This document shows, piece after piece, positions 33,139 through 42,018 of a DNA stretch of 64,000 nucleotides; positions within the stretch are counted from its first letter, which is position 1; each line of letters starts with the position of its first letter. Position numbers and translations under genes: made by a program. A model generated the notes under the pieces. That model had not been told where the DNA came from. It ran no database searches and saw nothing but the letters and a program-made list of their open reading frames with translations. The DNA is taken from positions 3,410,001 to 3,474,000 of the forward strand of contig NZ_CP102251.1 in assembly GCF_025145285.1 (NCBI RefSeq), given 5' to 3'. The stretch is from Alistipes onderdonkii (GTDB taxonomy: Bacteria > Bacteroidota > Bacteroidia > Bacteroidales > Rikenellaceae).

Positions 33139-34293
33139 ATGAAGCGCCTGCTGTTTGTCCTGTGCAGTCTGGTCGCGGTGCAGGAGGTCTGCGCACGGCG
33201 TCCTGCCGTGCGGTTCGACCTGCCCTATACGGTCGAGCACGGCAAATATGTCGTGGTGCTCGGCACGCCTGCGGGCCCCCGCCGTTTTATCTTCGACACC
33301 GGGGCGTCGGGCACCTGCATCAGCGAATCGCTGCGCGACGAACTGGGGGCCGAGGCCGTGAAAACCGAGAAAGTCCGCGATTTCGAGGGCCATGTCGTCC
33401 CCATCGACCTGGTTCGGCTCGACAGCCTGCGGATGGGCGACGCGCTTTTCCGCGACCATCCGGTGCTGGTCATGCCCGACACTTCGCTGGTCTTCGCCTG
33501 CCTGCGGGTCGACGGCATCGCGGGGTGCGACCTGCTGCGCTGGTGCGCCGTCCGCATGCCCAATGCCGACTCGACGATCACCGTCACGGACGATGTCCGC
33601 AGGCTGGGGCTGCCCCGCGGCCGTCGCATGTCGCGCATGGAGCTGGGCGGCGGATGCCCGTTTCTGCCGGTGACATGCCGCAACGGCGACAGGCAGGCCC
33701 GGATGTACGTCAAATTCGACACCGGCTCGGCGGGCTATTTCCATTTCTCCTATGCCGATTCCGGCGATGCGCCCCCGCCCCTGTGGTTCATCGACAGCCT
33801 GCGCTGGGCCGACGGATATGCGACGGCTGTCGGCTGGACGAACCGCAACAGGGTGAACAGCCATTTCCGGGGTACGATCCCCCGGTTCGAAATTCAGGGG
33901 ACGGCCATTGCCGACATGCCGGTCAAGCGCACCTTCGGCCACAACCGGATCCTCGGCTGCAAGTTGTTCGACTGGGGGCAGGTCGTGCTCGATTTCCGCC
34001 GCAAGCGCTTCCTGTTCATACCCCGCGGGGGCGAGGCGAAAGCCCCGCCGCAGCCCGCCTGTAATTTCACGCTGGCCCTTTCTGCCGGGCAGCTCGTCGT
34101 CGGGCAGGTGTGGGACGAGGCGCTCGCGGACGTCATCGCCCCCGGCGACCGCATCCTCTCGCTCGACGGGCACCCCTGGGACGGCGACGTCTGCCGATTC
34201 CTGCTCGACCCCGACCCGCTGGACGGTACGGTGTGCGGGATCGGGACGGCCTCCGGGCAGCATGTTATCCTAACGATTGAAACCATGAAATAA
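33139..34293 (+). CDS. Two-motif retropepsin-like aspartyl protease
   Basis: A 384-residue secreted protein: a short signal (LLFVLCSLVAVQEVCA), then two aspartic protease motifs, FDTGAS with Asp53 and FDTGSAG with Asp194. The C-terminal 80 residues resemble a PDZ domain (APGDRILSLDGHPWD). Bacteroidetes encode many secreted aspartyl protease-family proteins with retropepsin-like folds; here both half-sites lie on one chain. The start at 33139 is chosen for its signal peptide. It starts 13 bases after the YqeY gene and its stop overlaps the next ATG. Confidence 0.8.
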   Translation: MKRLLFVLCSLVAVQEVCARRPAVRFDLPYTVEHGKYVVVLGTPAGPRRFIFDTGASGTCISESLRDELGAEAVKTEKVRDFEGHVVPIDLVRLDSLRMGDALFRDHPVLVMPDTSLVFACLRVDGIAGCDLLRWCAVRMPNADSTITVTDDVRRLGLPRGRRMSRMELGGGCPFLPVTCRNGDRQARMYVKFDTGSAGYFHFSYADSGDAPPPLWFIDSLRWADGYATAVGWTNRNRVNSHFRGTIPRFEIQGTAIADMPVKRTFGHNRILGCKLFDWGQVVLDFRRKRFLFIPRGGEAKAPPQPACNFTLALSAGQLVVGQVWDEALADVIAPGDRILSLDGHPWDGDVCRFLLDPDPLDGTVCGIGTASGQHVILTIETMK

Positions 34294-35210
34294 TGCACGT
34301 ACTGGAATACCTGCACCGCAATGTCAAGACCGTCGCCATGCTGACGGCCATGGTGGTCGGGGCGTTGCTTTGCCGCCCCGTGACCGCCCTCGAGGGGTGG
34401 ACGCACCAGATGATTACACCCTCGCTGATCTTCCTGATGCTCTTCGTCACATTCTGCCGCGTCAAGCCCCGGCAGATGAAGCCTTCGATGCTGCATTTCT
34501 GGCTGCTGCTGTTTCAGGTCGTGGTGAGCGTGGCGGTCTACTTCCTGCTGCTGCCGCTGAATCCCGTCGTGGCGCAGGGGGCGATGATCTGTGTGCTGGC
34601 GCCCGTGGCGATGGCCGCGGTGGTGATCGCCGGGATGCTCGGGGCCAATGTCCCGACGATGGCCACCTACAGCCTCGTGTGTAACATGGTGATCGCGCTC
34701 GTGGCACCCGTCGTCCTGTCGTTTGCCGGGACGGGGGCGTGCTCCTTCACGCAGATACTGGCACGTATCGCGCCGCTGCTGATCATGCCCTTCGCGGCTG
34801 CGCAGTTCTGCCGTTTCGTGCTGCCCGGGGCGGCGAAATGGATCGGGAACCACAGTCAGATTTCGTTCTACATGTGGCTCGTGTCGCTGGTGGTGATCAT
34901 CGGCCGTACGACGGCCTTTATCCTCGATTTGCACGATGCTTCGCCCGCGACCGAACTGTGGCTGGCATTCGCGGCGCTGGTGATCTGCCTGGTGCAGTTC
35001 AAGGTGGGGCGCACGCTGGGACGCCGCTACGGCGACGCCCCGGCGGGCGGGCAGTCGCTCGGGCAGAAAAACACGGTGCTGGCCGTATGGATGTCGCAGT
35101 CGTTCCTCGACCCAATCTCCTCGATCGCCCCGACGGCATATATTGTCTGGCAGAACTTTGTGAACAGCTATCAGTTGTGGAAAAAGGACAAAGAAGAACG
35201 AATAAAGTAG
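34293..35210 (+). CDS. Bile acid:sodium symporter-family transporter
   Basis: A 305-residue inner-membrane protein with eight to nine hydrophobic segments and SBF/BASS-family features (LLLPLNPVVAQGAMICVLAPVAMAAVVIAGMLGANV; LGQKNTVLAVWMSQSFLDPISSIAPTAYIVWQN). Related gut Bacteroidales proteins are annotated as transporters; the substrate is unknown and bile acid transport is not implied. The ATG overlaps the stop of the protease gene by one base. It is the last chromosomal gene before element A. Confidence 0.85.
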   Translation: MHVLEYLHRNVKTVAMLTAMVVGALLCRPVTALEGWTHQMITPSLIFLMLFVTFCRVKPRQMKPSMLHFWLLLFQVVVSVAVYFLLLPLNPVVAQGAMICVLAPVAMAAVVIAGMLGANVPTMATYSLVCNMVIALVAPVVLSFAGTGACSFTQILARIAPLLIMPFAAAQFCRFVLPGAAKWIGNHSQISFYMWLVSLVVIIGRTTAFILDLHDASPATELWLAFAALVICLVQFKVGRTLGRRYGDAPAGGQSLGQKNTVLAVWMSQSFLDPISSIAPTAYIVWQNFVNSYQLWKKDKEERIK

Positions 35211-35301
35211 ATATAAGTATCTGATAAATATAAATTTATATTTATTTAATTTCTTTTCTCTTGTTTCCGCGGTTTTCCTGTTTTAGCCGATAAATGCCTT
35301 T

Positions 35302-35346
35302 GTTTTGTTACTATTTTGTTACTCAAAAGGCGCGAAGTAACAAAAT
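35302..35346. repeat. Inverted repeats upstream of element A integrase
   Basis: ATTTTGTTACT (35313-35323) and AGTAACAAAAT (35336-35346) form a perfect 11-bp inverted repeat with a 12-base loop; a third copy (TTTTGTTACT) lies at 35303-35312 as a direct repeat. Placement between the last chromosomal gene and the integrase suggests recombinase arm-binding or attachment sequences of element A. A matching right-end copy was not found. Confidence 0.5.
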
Positions 35347-35388
35347 AAATCGCTATATATGCTGTTGTAACGAAAACGGAATTAGGGT

Positions 35389-36582
35389 ATGGCTAAGAAG
35401 AAACAGGAGATCAAGTTCAAAGCTCCGGTGCAAATCCGGTTCAAGCAGCTTGCCAACGGCAACTAATCCATCTACTTGGATTATTATACGGGTGATGTCA
35501 TCCGCAAGGAGAACTATGTCGGTGGTAAGCGGCAGTACGAGTTTCTGAAACTCTACCTGATTCCGGAGCGGACACGCGAGGATAAGGCGAAGAACGAAGC
35601 GACGCTTGCCCTCGCCAAAGCGATCCAGAGTAAGCGCATAGTGGAGATACAGAACGACGCGCACGGGTTTCAGAACACGAACAAGTCCAAAGTAAATCTG
35701 CTCGACTATCTGGAGGGCATCGGGAAACAGTCAGCCGAGCGGGGGAGCGGGAACTATGCGCGAACGGTGCTGAATACCGTCCGTGCGTTGAAGTTGTTTC
35801 GGGGTGATTATATCGCGTTTCGCGATGTCGATAAGCAGTTTCTTTCGGAGTTTACCGATTTCCTGCGGCAGATGCCCAAGGCCAGCAAATACGGGGTGCG
35901 GAAAACCGGAGGCGTGCTGGGAAATAATTCGGTCGTTTCCTATTACGGCACGTTGCGCACGGCGATCAACCGAGCCTATAAAGAGGGTATCATTACGATC
36001 AACCCTACTAAGGAGTTTGATTTTGCAGATAAAGTGCGGCAAGAGCCGAGCCGCCGGGAATACCTGACTATCGAAGAATTAAAGCTGTTGATAAATACCC
36101 CGTGTCGGCATGGGATCGTGAAGCAAGCCTTTCTGTTCAGTTGCATGTGCGGACTCCGTGTGAGCGACATCCGGAAACTGACATGGAGCGATTTGCAACA
36201 GAGCGGCGGGCGTGTACGCATCGAAATCAAGATGCAGAAAACGAAGGAACCGCTTTACCTGCCTATCTCCGATGAGGCGTTAAAATGGCTGCCGGAACGC
36301 GGCGAAACGAAAGACGGCGATATAATCTTTCCGTTAACGCACGAAGGGACGGTAAACGACACCCTGCAACATTGGGCAAATGTCGCCGGAATCACCAAAC
36401 ATATCTCGTTCCATGTGGCGCGACACACTCATGCGACGATGCTGCTGACTTTAGGCGCAGATTTATATACGGTCAGTAAATTACTTGGGCATAAGAATAT
36501 TGCGACCACTCAAATTTACGCCAAAATCGTCGATAAGAAGAAAGAGGAGGCGATCGGGCTGATTCCGAATCTGACCGACTAA
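35389..36582 (+). pseudogene. Tyrosine recombinase with premature stop (element A)
   Basis: The frame from ATG 35389 encodes a full-length (397-codon) integrase but codon 26 is TAA (35464-35466): MAKKK...LANGN, stop, SIYLDYYTGDV. Downstream the catalytic residues are intact: CGLRVSD (motif I Arg present, unlike the other integrases here), HVARHTHATM and GHKNIATTQIYAKI. A TTG at 35476 could restart translation and lose only the first 29 codons, so partial activity is possible. Otherwise element A is locked in place. A strong terminator follows. Confidence 0.8.
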
Positions 36583-36586
36583 ACCG

Positions 36587-36632
36587 AAAAAAGAGCGGGT
36601 GAATTATACATGAAATTCGCCCGCTCTTTTTT
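36587..36632. terminator. Terminator after element A integrase
   Basis: AAAAAAGAGCGGGTGAATT, an 8-base loop, then AATTCGCCCGCTCTTTTTT: a long stem with one mismatch and a T run. Confidence 0.9.
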
Positions 36633-36689
36633 GCCCATCTTTCGTGTTTTATTTATCAAGGAGATAAACCGAGTATTTATACAATATAT

Positions 36690-36697
36690 TATATTTG
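36690..36697 (+). promoter_or_regulatory. -7 element of ATPase-DUF4435 gene
   Basis: TATATTTG, a full TAnnTTTG match, 38 bases before the ATG at 36735. No obvious -33 TTTG precedes it; the surrounding sequence is extremely AT-rich. Confidence 0.5.
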
Positions 36698-36734
36698 TAA
36701 TGAATTTGAATTATATTAAAATAATATACAAAAA

Positions 36735-38333
36735 ATGAGGGAAATTGTTATTCCAATAAATGGAGAATCCAAGACAATAAGTAGCGAGCAAAATTTTGTC
36801 ATAGTTGGAGCAAATGGAAGTGGTAAAAGTCATTTGGGGGCATGGATAGAACGACAAGAGACAAATGGGAGTGTTCTTCGAATATCAGCTCAAAGAGCAT
36901 TATCTATACCCGAAAATATTACCATTAAGAGTGAAGAAAGCGCATGGAACAAAATGTATTATGGTACAGAAGAACATCAAGATAAGGGGTATAAATGGAA
37001 CTGGGGACAGGAATCTACAACAAAACTGATAAATGATTACGATAGTGTTCTTTCCGCCATATTTGCCCGGAAAAATAAGGAAAACGATTTGTACGTAAAA
37101 GATTGTAAGGCGAAAGAGATTTCTGGGGATGCTAAGGCAAAGGTACCCATGATGATTACAGATAAGATAACTCTCATATGGGACTCTATTTTCCCACAAA
37201 GAAAGATAATATTTGAAGATGCAAAGGTTAGAGCTCGTTTGGTAGATAAGATTGAATATCATGCAAAAAATATGTCAGATGGAGAGCGTGTTGCTATTTA
37301 TTTGATCGGTCAGTGTCTTATTTCGCCAGAAAATACAGTAATTGTAATTGATGAGCCTGAAATTCATCTTCATAAATCTATAATGTATAAATTGTGGGAT
37401 AAAATTGAAGAATTTTGTCCTACTAAAACTTTCATATATATTACACATGATTTAGATTTTGCCGCATCAAGAAAAGAGGCAACCAAGATATGGATAAAAT
37501 CTTATGATGGTAAGGATGCTTGGGAGTTAAACATTATTTTTCCTGATGAGGAGATACCGGATAGCCTAATCTTTGAAGTGCTGGGTAATCGAAAACCTAT
37601 ACTGTTTGTGGAGGGGGAAAGAGGAAGTTATGATAATCAATTATATCCATATATTTATGAGGATTATAGTATAATTCCTTGCCATGATTGTTCTAAAGTT
37701 ATAGAGATGACAAAAGCTTTTAATAACCCGCGCATTAGAACTCTACATAACTTTGACATTAAAGGACTAATAGATCATGATTATATGACTGAAGAAGAAG
37801 TTGAAAGTTATAAGGAGTCAAAGATATATACTTTAGCTGTAGCGGAAGTTGAGAACTTATATTTGAGCGAAGATATCGTCAAAATAGTTGCTATAAACCA
37901 AGCTCTGAATCCAGATGAAGCATTTATAAAGGTTAAGGATTTCTTATTTGATGCATTTCAGGCTGAGTATGATTTGCAATTGGCTGCAATGTGTGCAAAA
38001 GAAATTAGGCATAAATTACAATGCTATACCAAACCCCAAGAAAATTCGTTAGAGGCTTTGAAACACCAAATGGAATTGCTCAAAAATTCTATTAATGTTG
38101 AGTTGATATATCAAAATCGGAAACATGAAATAGATCAAATCATTGAAAGTAAGGACTATGCTGGTTTGCTAAGGATATACAATCGGAAGAGTTTGCACGA
38201 ACGTGTTTCTCCGATACTAAAATTATCTGCCAAAGAATATCCTAATCTAATTTTACGTTTATTAAAAACGGATAAAAAGAATGCAATTGTACGTGCTTTA
38301 AAGAATTACACTCCGGATATCAATATCGCATAA
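36735..38333 (+). CDS. ATPase-DUF4435 fusion, candidate single-gene PARIS defence protein
   Basis: A 532-residue protein. The N-terminal half is an ABC-type ATPase: Walker A GANGSGKS (25-32), signature NMSDGER (about 179-185), Walker B VIVIDEPEIHLH (about 203-214) and a THD His switch. The C-terminal half matches DUF4435, a TOPRIM-like nuclease domain: VEGERGSYD with Glu293, then LIDHD with Asp347 and Asp349, and VENLYL near 378. PARIS anti-phage systems pair an ATPase (AriA) with a DUF4435 protein (AriB), and fused versions are known, so this is a strong candidate. It is far more AT-rich than its neighbours and has its own promoter, so it is likely acquired cargo. Confidence 0.75.
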   Translation: MREIVIPINGESKTISSEQNFVIVGANGSGKSHLGAWIERQETNGSVLRISAQRALSIPENITIKSEESAWNKMYYGTEEHQDKGYKWNWGQESTTKLINDYDSVLSAIFARKNKENDLYVKDCKAKEISGDAKAKVPMMITDKITLIWDSIFPQRKIIFEDAKVRARLVDKIEYHAKNMSDGERVAIYLIGQCLISPENTVIVIDEPEIHLHKSIMYKLWDKIEEFCPTKTFIYITHDLDFAASRKEATKIWIKSYDGKDAWELNIIFPDEEIPDSLIFEVLGNRKPILFVEGERGSYDNQLYPYIYEDYSIIPCHDCSKVIEMTKAFNNPRIRTLHNFDIKGLIDHDYMTEEEVESYKESKIYTLAVAEVENLYLSEDIVKIVAINQALNPDEAFIKVKDFLFDAFQAEYDLQLAAMCAKEIRHKLQCYTKPQENSLEALKHQMELLKNSINVELIYQNRKHEIDQIIESKDYAGLLRIYNRKSLHERVSPILKLSAKEYPNLILRLLKTDKKNAIVRALKNYTPDINIA

Positions 38334-38406
38334 AATATACATTTAATGGAATGGGTTCGTTGATGGATGATATTTTAATAACCTTGTATAAAAACAAGGA
38401 TGAATT

Positions 38407-39303
38407 ATGGACGGTCTGGGGTTAAAACCACAATTCGACAGAATACAACGTATTTTCAACCGTTGCATTGGTCGTACTTATCAAGTGTTGGCAGATCGTA
38501 TCGCTGTGAAATCCGCCTACCTCGACTGCGAGCAGATGCGGGAGTTGGAAAGGCTGGAATACATCCGTACTGCCGACGAGCTGGCGCAGTTGTATCTGCG
38601 TTATTCCGTACTGTCCGACATCCGGAATTACTACTCAGATCCTGCCTTTCTTTGGGAAAGCAGTTTCTTCGAGGCATTGAATCCCGGTGAAAAGAAAAAG
38701 TATCTTGCGTTCTCCGTCGTTGCGTTCGACCACTCCCGATACGAGCAAGATAATACGACTTATGATGCCGAGTTGCCTTATTTCTCTGCTGTCGTGAAAG
38801 CTGTCGTTCTGGAGCGTTATGCCGCTTATCTGCAAGACCGGAAATCGAAAGTAGCCGCGCAAAAGGAGCCGAAAGAGGTTGTAATGACCCCGAAAGCCGT
38901 GCCGCCTATCGCGGAAACGGATAATCCGTTCGATTCGATGCTGACCGATGAGCAGATCGCTTTTCTGGCCGAAGGCATCAACGACGTTAAGATGTTCAAC
39001 GTGCCGTTAACGGCCGATGATCTGACAGCGATCCTTGCGGGCAAGCCCCATGCAATCGTGCGATCGAACAACAACCGCCTCGTCGCTTTCTTTTTTGCCG
39101 GATTGAGCAGTCGCGGATTGATAACACCGAATTGGCAATCTGTAATCGCTAACTGCAAACTCTTTCTTTCCAAAGACCGAAGCCGCGATAAATACATCAA
39201 TCAAAGCGACTTATCCTCGGCGACAAACTACATCCGCGATATAGGTATAGTGGGGAAATATGCAACCATCGACAGGTATCTCAAGCAAGTGAAAAAACTT
39301 TGA
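38407..39303 (+). CDS. Conserved hypothetical of mobilizable elements, 298 aa
   Basis: A 298-residue soluble protein. The N-terminal 150 residues are helical; a Lys/Pro-rich linker (about 145-175) leads to a C-terminal domain with EQIAFLAEGINDVKMFNVPLTADDL and a final INQSDLSSATNYIRDIG segment. I do not recognise a named domain. It lies between the defence gene and the replication/mobilization cluster, and its GC matches the latter, so it probably belongs to the element backbone. Confidence 0.55.
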   Translation: MDGLGLKPQFDRIQRIFNRCIGRTYQVLADRIAVKSAYLDCEQMRELERLEYIRTADELAQLYLRYSVLSDIRNYYSDPAFLWESSFFEALNPGEKKKYLAFSVVAFDHSRYEQDNTTYDAELPYFSAVVKAVVLERYAAYLQDRKSKVAAQKEPKEVVMTPKAVPPIAETDNPFDSMLTDEQIAFLAEGINDVKMFNVPLTADDLTAILAGKPHAIVRSNNNRLVAFFFAGLSSRGLITPNWQSVIANCKLFLSKDRSRDKYINQSDLSSATNYIRDIGIVGKYATIDRYLKQVKKL

Positions 39304-39431
39304 GAATAGGTTGATACCTCAAAGATAGTCAATCCGCTATCAAGTTTCGCAGCCATACATTTGCCCCCGTAACTGTTACAACCATACGGAGGGTCGACAC
39401 TCCATTTGTTTAATTTTAATCTTCTGAATAT

Positions 39432-39719
39432 ATGGAGAAAAGTATTGAAATGCGGGTTGCGGAACTCGAAAATCTGGTTTTACATTCCAAAAACGTACTC
39501 AGCTTCGAGGAGGCGAGCCGTTTTCTGAATCTTTCCAAAAGCTACCTGTATAAACTGACATCGGGCAACCTGATCCCTCACTATAAGCCGCAGGGGAAGA
39601 TGCTCTATTTCGAGAAAACGGAATTGGAGGCATGGTTGCGTCAGAATCCCATAAGGACACAGGCGCAGACGGAGGCGGAAGCGCAGAAATATGTTCTTGC
39701 ACGTCCCGCGAGGAAGTAA
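39432..39719 (+). CDS. Excisionase-family helix-turn-helix protein
   Basis: A 95-residue protein with a MerR/excisionase-type HTH (SFEEASRFLNLSKSYLYKLT, about 24-43, followed by IPHYKPQGKMLYFEKTELEAWL). Such proteins sit before the replication ATPase in Bacteroidetes mobilizable elements and act as regulator or recombination directionality factor; the exact role here is inferred. It ends 2 bases before the next gene's ATG. Confidence 0.75.
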   Translation: MEKSIEMRVAELENLVLHSKNVLSFEEASRFLNLSKSYLYKLTSGNLIPHYKPQGKMLYFEKTELEAWLRQNPIRTQAQTEAEAQKYVLARPARK

Positions 39720-39721
39720 CG

Positions 39722-40768
39722 ATGGAAGCGCAGCACAAAGTTTCGGCGGAAACGACCGCTTCATGGCGCGATGCCCGGTTGCTTGTGACGGACGTGTTCG
39801 AGGCTCCGCCCGTGATCCTGCGTGTGGGCGATTCGATTGTGGGGACGCTGGGTAATTTCAGCGCATCGACCGGCAAGGCAAAGAGCAAAAAGACGTTCAA
39901 CGTCTGCGCGATTGTGGCGGCAGCCATGACGGGCGGCACGGTGTTGGACTATTCGGCCTCTTTGCCGCCGGAGAAGCGCGGAATCCTTTATGTCGATACC
40001 GAACAGAGTAAGTTTCATTGCAAGCGGGTATTAAACCGGATTTTGCGGCTTGTGGGGCTTTCTGCCGACGTACATCCGGCGGGCTTGGAGTTTCTATGCC
40101 TGCGGGGTTTTGCGACCAAAGACCGGCTGAAGAAGATCGAGGAGGCTATCTATGAAATCGATGGTCTCGGACTGGTCGTGATCGACGGCATCCGCGACCT
40201 GGCGCACGACATCAACAGCCCCTGCGAATCGACCGACCTTATTACGAAGCTGATGCAATGGACGGACGAGCGCAAAATCCATATCCATACCGTCCTGCAC
40301 CTGAACAAAGGCGATGACAATACGCGCGGGCATCTGGGAACGGAGTTGAACAATAAGGCTGAAACGGTGCTGCAAATCACCAAAGACGATTTCGACCGCG
40401 ATATAAGCTCGGTTGCGGCCATGCACATCCGGGATAGGGATTTCGAGCCGTTTGCTTTTCGCATCAACGACGATGCGTTGCCGGAGTTGGTCGAGAACTA
40501 CCAACCTCGGCAGTCGGGCGCGGCCAAAAGTTTCGACTATGCCGAGGTCTGCAAGGCCAAACACCGTGAGGCGTTGCAACTTCTGTTTTCCGAAGCTGAC
40601 CGGGTTTCTTATTCATCGCTTATTGGGAAGCTCCAAAACAGCTATGCCGCCATCGGCCATTCGTTCGGCATCAACAAAGCCAAGCAATTGAAGGTTTTTT
40701 TGGAGAATAAGCGGATGATCGTCAAAGAGGAGAAATTTTACCGTTACAATCCCGATTTCCACTATTGA
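39722..40768 (+). CDS. RepA-like AAA ATPase
   Basis: A 348-residue RecA-fold ATPase of the RepA/DnaB-like group found in mobilizable elements. The P-loop is atypical (STGKAKSKKTF, about 41-51); Walker B-like hydrophobics are in GLGLVVIDGIRDLAH (about 148-162) and ILYVDTEQSKFH follows the P-loop region. The start at 39722 lies 2 bases after the HTH gene. It probably unwinds element DNA for replication after excision or transfer, together with the primase 116 bases downstream. Confidence 0.75.
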   Translation: MEAQHKVSAETTASWRDARLLVTDVFEAPPVILRVGDSIVGTLGNFSASTGKAKSKKTFNVCAIVAAAMTGGTVLDYSASLPPEKRGILYVDTEQSKFHCKRVLNRILRLVGLSADVHPAGLEFLCLRGFATKDRLKKIEEAIYEIDGLGLVVIDGIRDLAHDINSPCESTDLITKLMQWTDERKIHIHTVLHLNKGDDNTRGHLGTELNNKAETVLQITKDDFDRDISSVAAMHIRDRDFEPFAFRINDDALPELVENYQPRQSGAAKSFDYAEVCKAKHREALQLLFSEADRVSYSSLIGKLQNSYAAIGHSFGINKAKQLKVFLENKRMIVKEEKFYRYNPDFHY

Positions 40769-40808
40769 CCCTTTCGGACAGTTTAGTCCAAGACGGGTGT
40801 ATATATTA

Positions 40809-40866
40809 TTAAACCATTCTAAACCGGTACGGCGGGTTAAACCCCGAACCGTACCGATTAAACCGA
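40809..40866. repeat. Iteron-like TAAACC repeats before primase gene (element A)
   Basis: Four copies of TAAACC (starting 40810, 40820, 40838, 40859) surround an inverted repeat CGGTACGG (40825-40832) / CCGTACCG (40849-40856), all in the 115-bp gap between the ATPase and primase genes. Such clustered repeats next to rep genes suggest a replication origin or operator. Element C has a different repeat set in the same position. Confidence 0.5.
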
Positions 40867-40883
40867 GTGAAAAGAAAAAGATC

Positions 40884-41768
40884 ATGGACGCAAAAACAAT
40901 CAATAAGTTTTCGATAAGGAAATACCTTGCCGGACGGGGCATCCATCCGGCAAAAGACAGAGGCTATTACGGGTTGTATCACTCTCCGTTGCGGGAGGAT
41001 CGCAATCCGAGTATGAAAGTTGATTATGACAAAAATCTGTGGATCGACTATGGTGCAGGCGAGGGTGGGACGCTGATCGACCTCGTGATGCGCATGGAAC
41101 GGTGCGATGCAGGGACGGCCATGCGGCTGTTGGAGCAACAGATCGGAGGCGCAACTACTTTCTCTTTTCAAGGGGATTGTCCGGCATTACCGGAACGTAT
41201 ACCCTCGATTATTGTCGAAGACGTGCTGCCGCTGGAAATTCCAGCGTTGCTCTCTTATCTCATGGAACGAGGCATCGACCTCGATACGGCGCGGGCACAT
41301 TGCTCGGAGGTGCATTATCGTGTGGCGGATAAGCCCTATTTCGCTGTCGGATTCCGCAACGATACTGGAGGATGGGAACTGCGCAACCGCTATTTCAAGG
41401 GCTGTACGTCGAAGGCTCCGTCGACCCGAAACGGCGGTTATCCGACATGCCTCGTATTCGAGGGTTTTGTAGACTTCTTGTCGTACCTGACGCTCAAACG
41501 CGCCCCGAATCCTCCGCACAATATTGTCGTGCTGAACTCCGTGACGAACCTCTCGAAAGCCGCGCCGTTCATCGCCTCGCACGAGCAGGTCTATGCCTAC
41601 CTTGACAACGACGATGCTGGGCGTAAGGCGACCGCCGAACTGAAACCGGTTTGCCGGAATCTGTCCGATCAGTCCGTCCATTATCGTCCGCTCAACGATT
41701 TGAACGATTACCTGCGAAGCCGCTGGCCCGTGAAAGAATACAAACGGTCGCGCGGTCGCAAGTTATAA
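40884..41768 (+). CDS. DNA primase with TOPRIM domain (element A)
   Basis: A 294-residue primase-type protein. The N-terminal 90 residues resemble the CHC2 primase zinc-binding region (YHSPLREDRNPSMKVD...WIDYGAGEGGTLIDLVM) but lack the Cys ligands. The TOPRIM domain has VFEGFVDFLSYL (acidic Glu near 193) and AYLDNDDAGRKA (Asp-x-Asp near 242). The C-terminus is basic. An upstream in-frame start would cross the repeat region and is rejected. A homologue occupies the same place in element C. Likely role: priming of replication of the transferred strand. Confidence 0.85.
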   Translation: MDAKTINKFSIRKYLAGRGIHPAKDRGYYGLYHSPLREDRNPSMKVDYDKNLWIDYGAGEGGTLIDLVMRMERCDAGTAMRLLEQQIGGATTFSFQGDCPALPERIPSIIVEDVLPLEIPALLSYLMERGIDLDTARAHCSEVHYRVADKPYFAVGFRNDTGGWELRNRYFKGCTSKAPSTRNGGYPTCLVFEGFVDFLSYLTLKRAPNPPHNIVVLNSVTNLSKAAPFIASHEQVYAYLDNDDAGRKATAELKPVCRNLSDQSVHYRPLNDLNDYLRSRWPVKEYKRSRGRKL

Positions 41769-41845
41769 CGTCGCCCGGATTGTCGCCGGCACAGTCGCCC
41801 ACCGATCGGCCGCTCCGCGCCCGCGGCTTTTCCTCACGAAAAAGC

Positions 41846-41940
41846 CATAACCTATTAGGGCTTTTTCCGAGCCGCATCACTTCGTGCTGCTGAAAAAGTC
41901 CCAATAGGCCAAAGGGGACGCCCCTTTGGAAACCCCTTGC
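41846..41940 (+). other. oriT-like two-hairpin site (element A)
   Basis: A 95-bp non-coding site 79 bases upstream of the relaxase ATG. It has CCTATTAGGGC-TTTT paired with AAAA-GTCCCAATAGG, then a second hairpin CCAAAGGGG / CCCCTTTGG followed by AAACCCC. The same arrangement lies upstream of the relaxases of element B (55429-55520, minus strand) and element C (61954-62046). Conservation at one position relative to mob genes makes it a strong oriT candidate; the nick position cannot be told. Confidence 0.7.
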
Positions 41941-42018
41941 GACCGTTCCGGCCGCCGACCGCACAAGCGGTCGAAGATCCGACGACCACATTATCAACCG
42001 CTAAAACTACCGCTAAAT

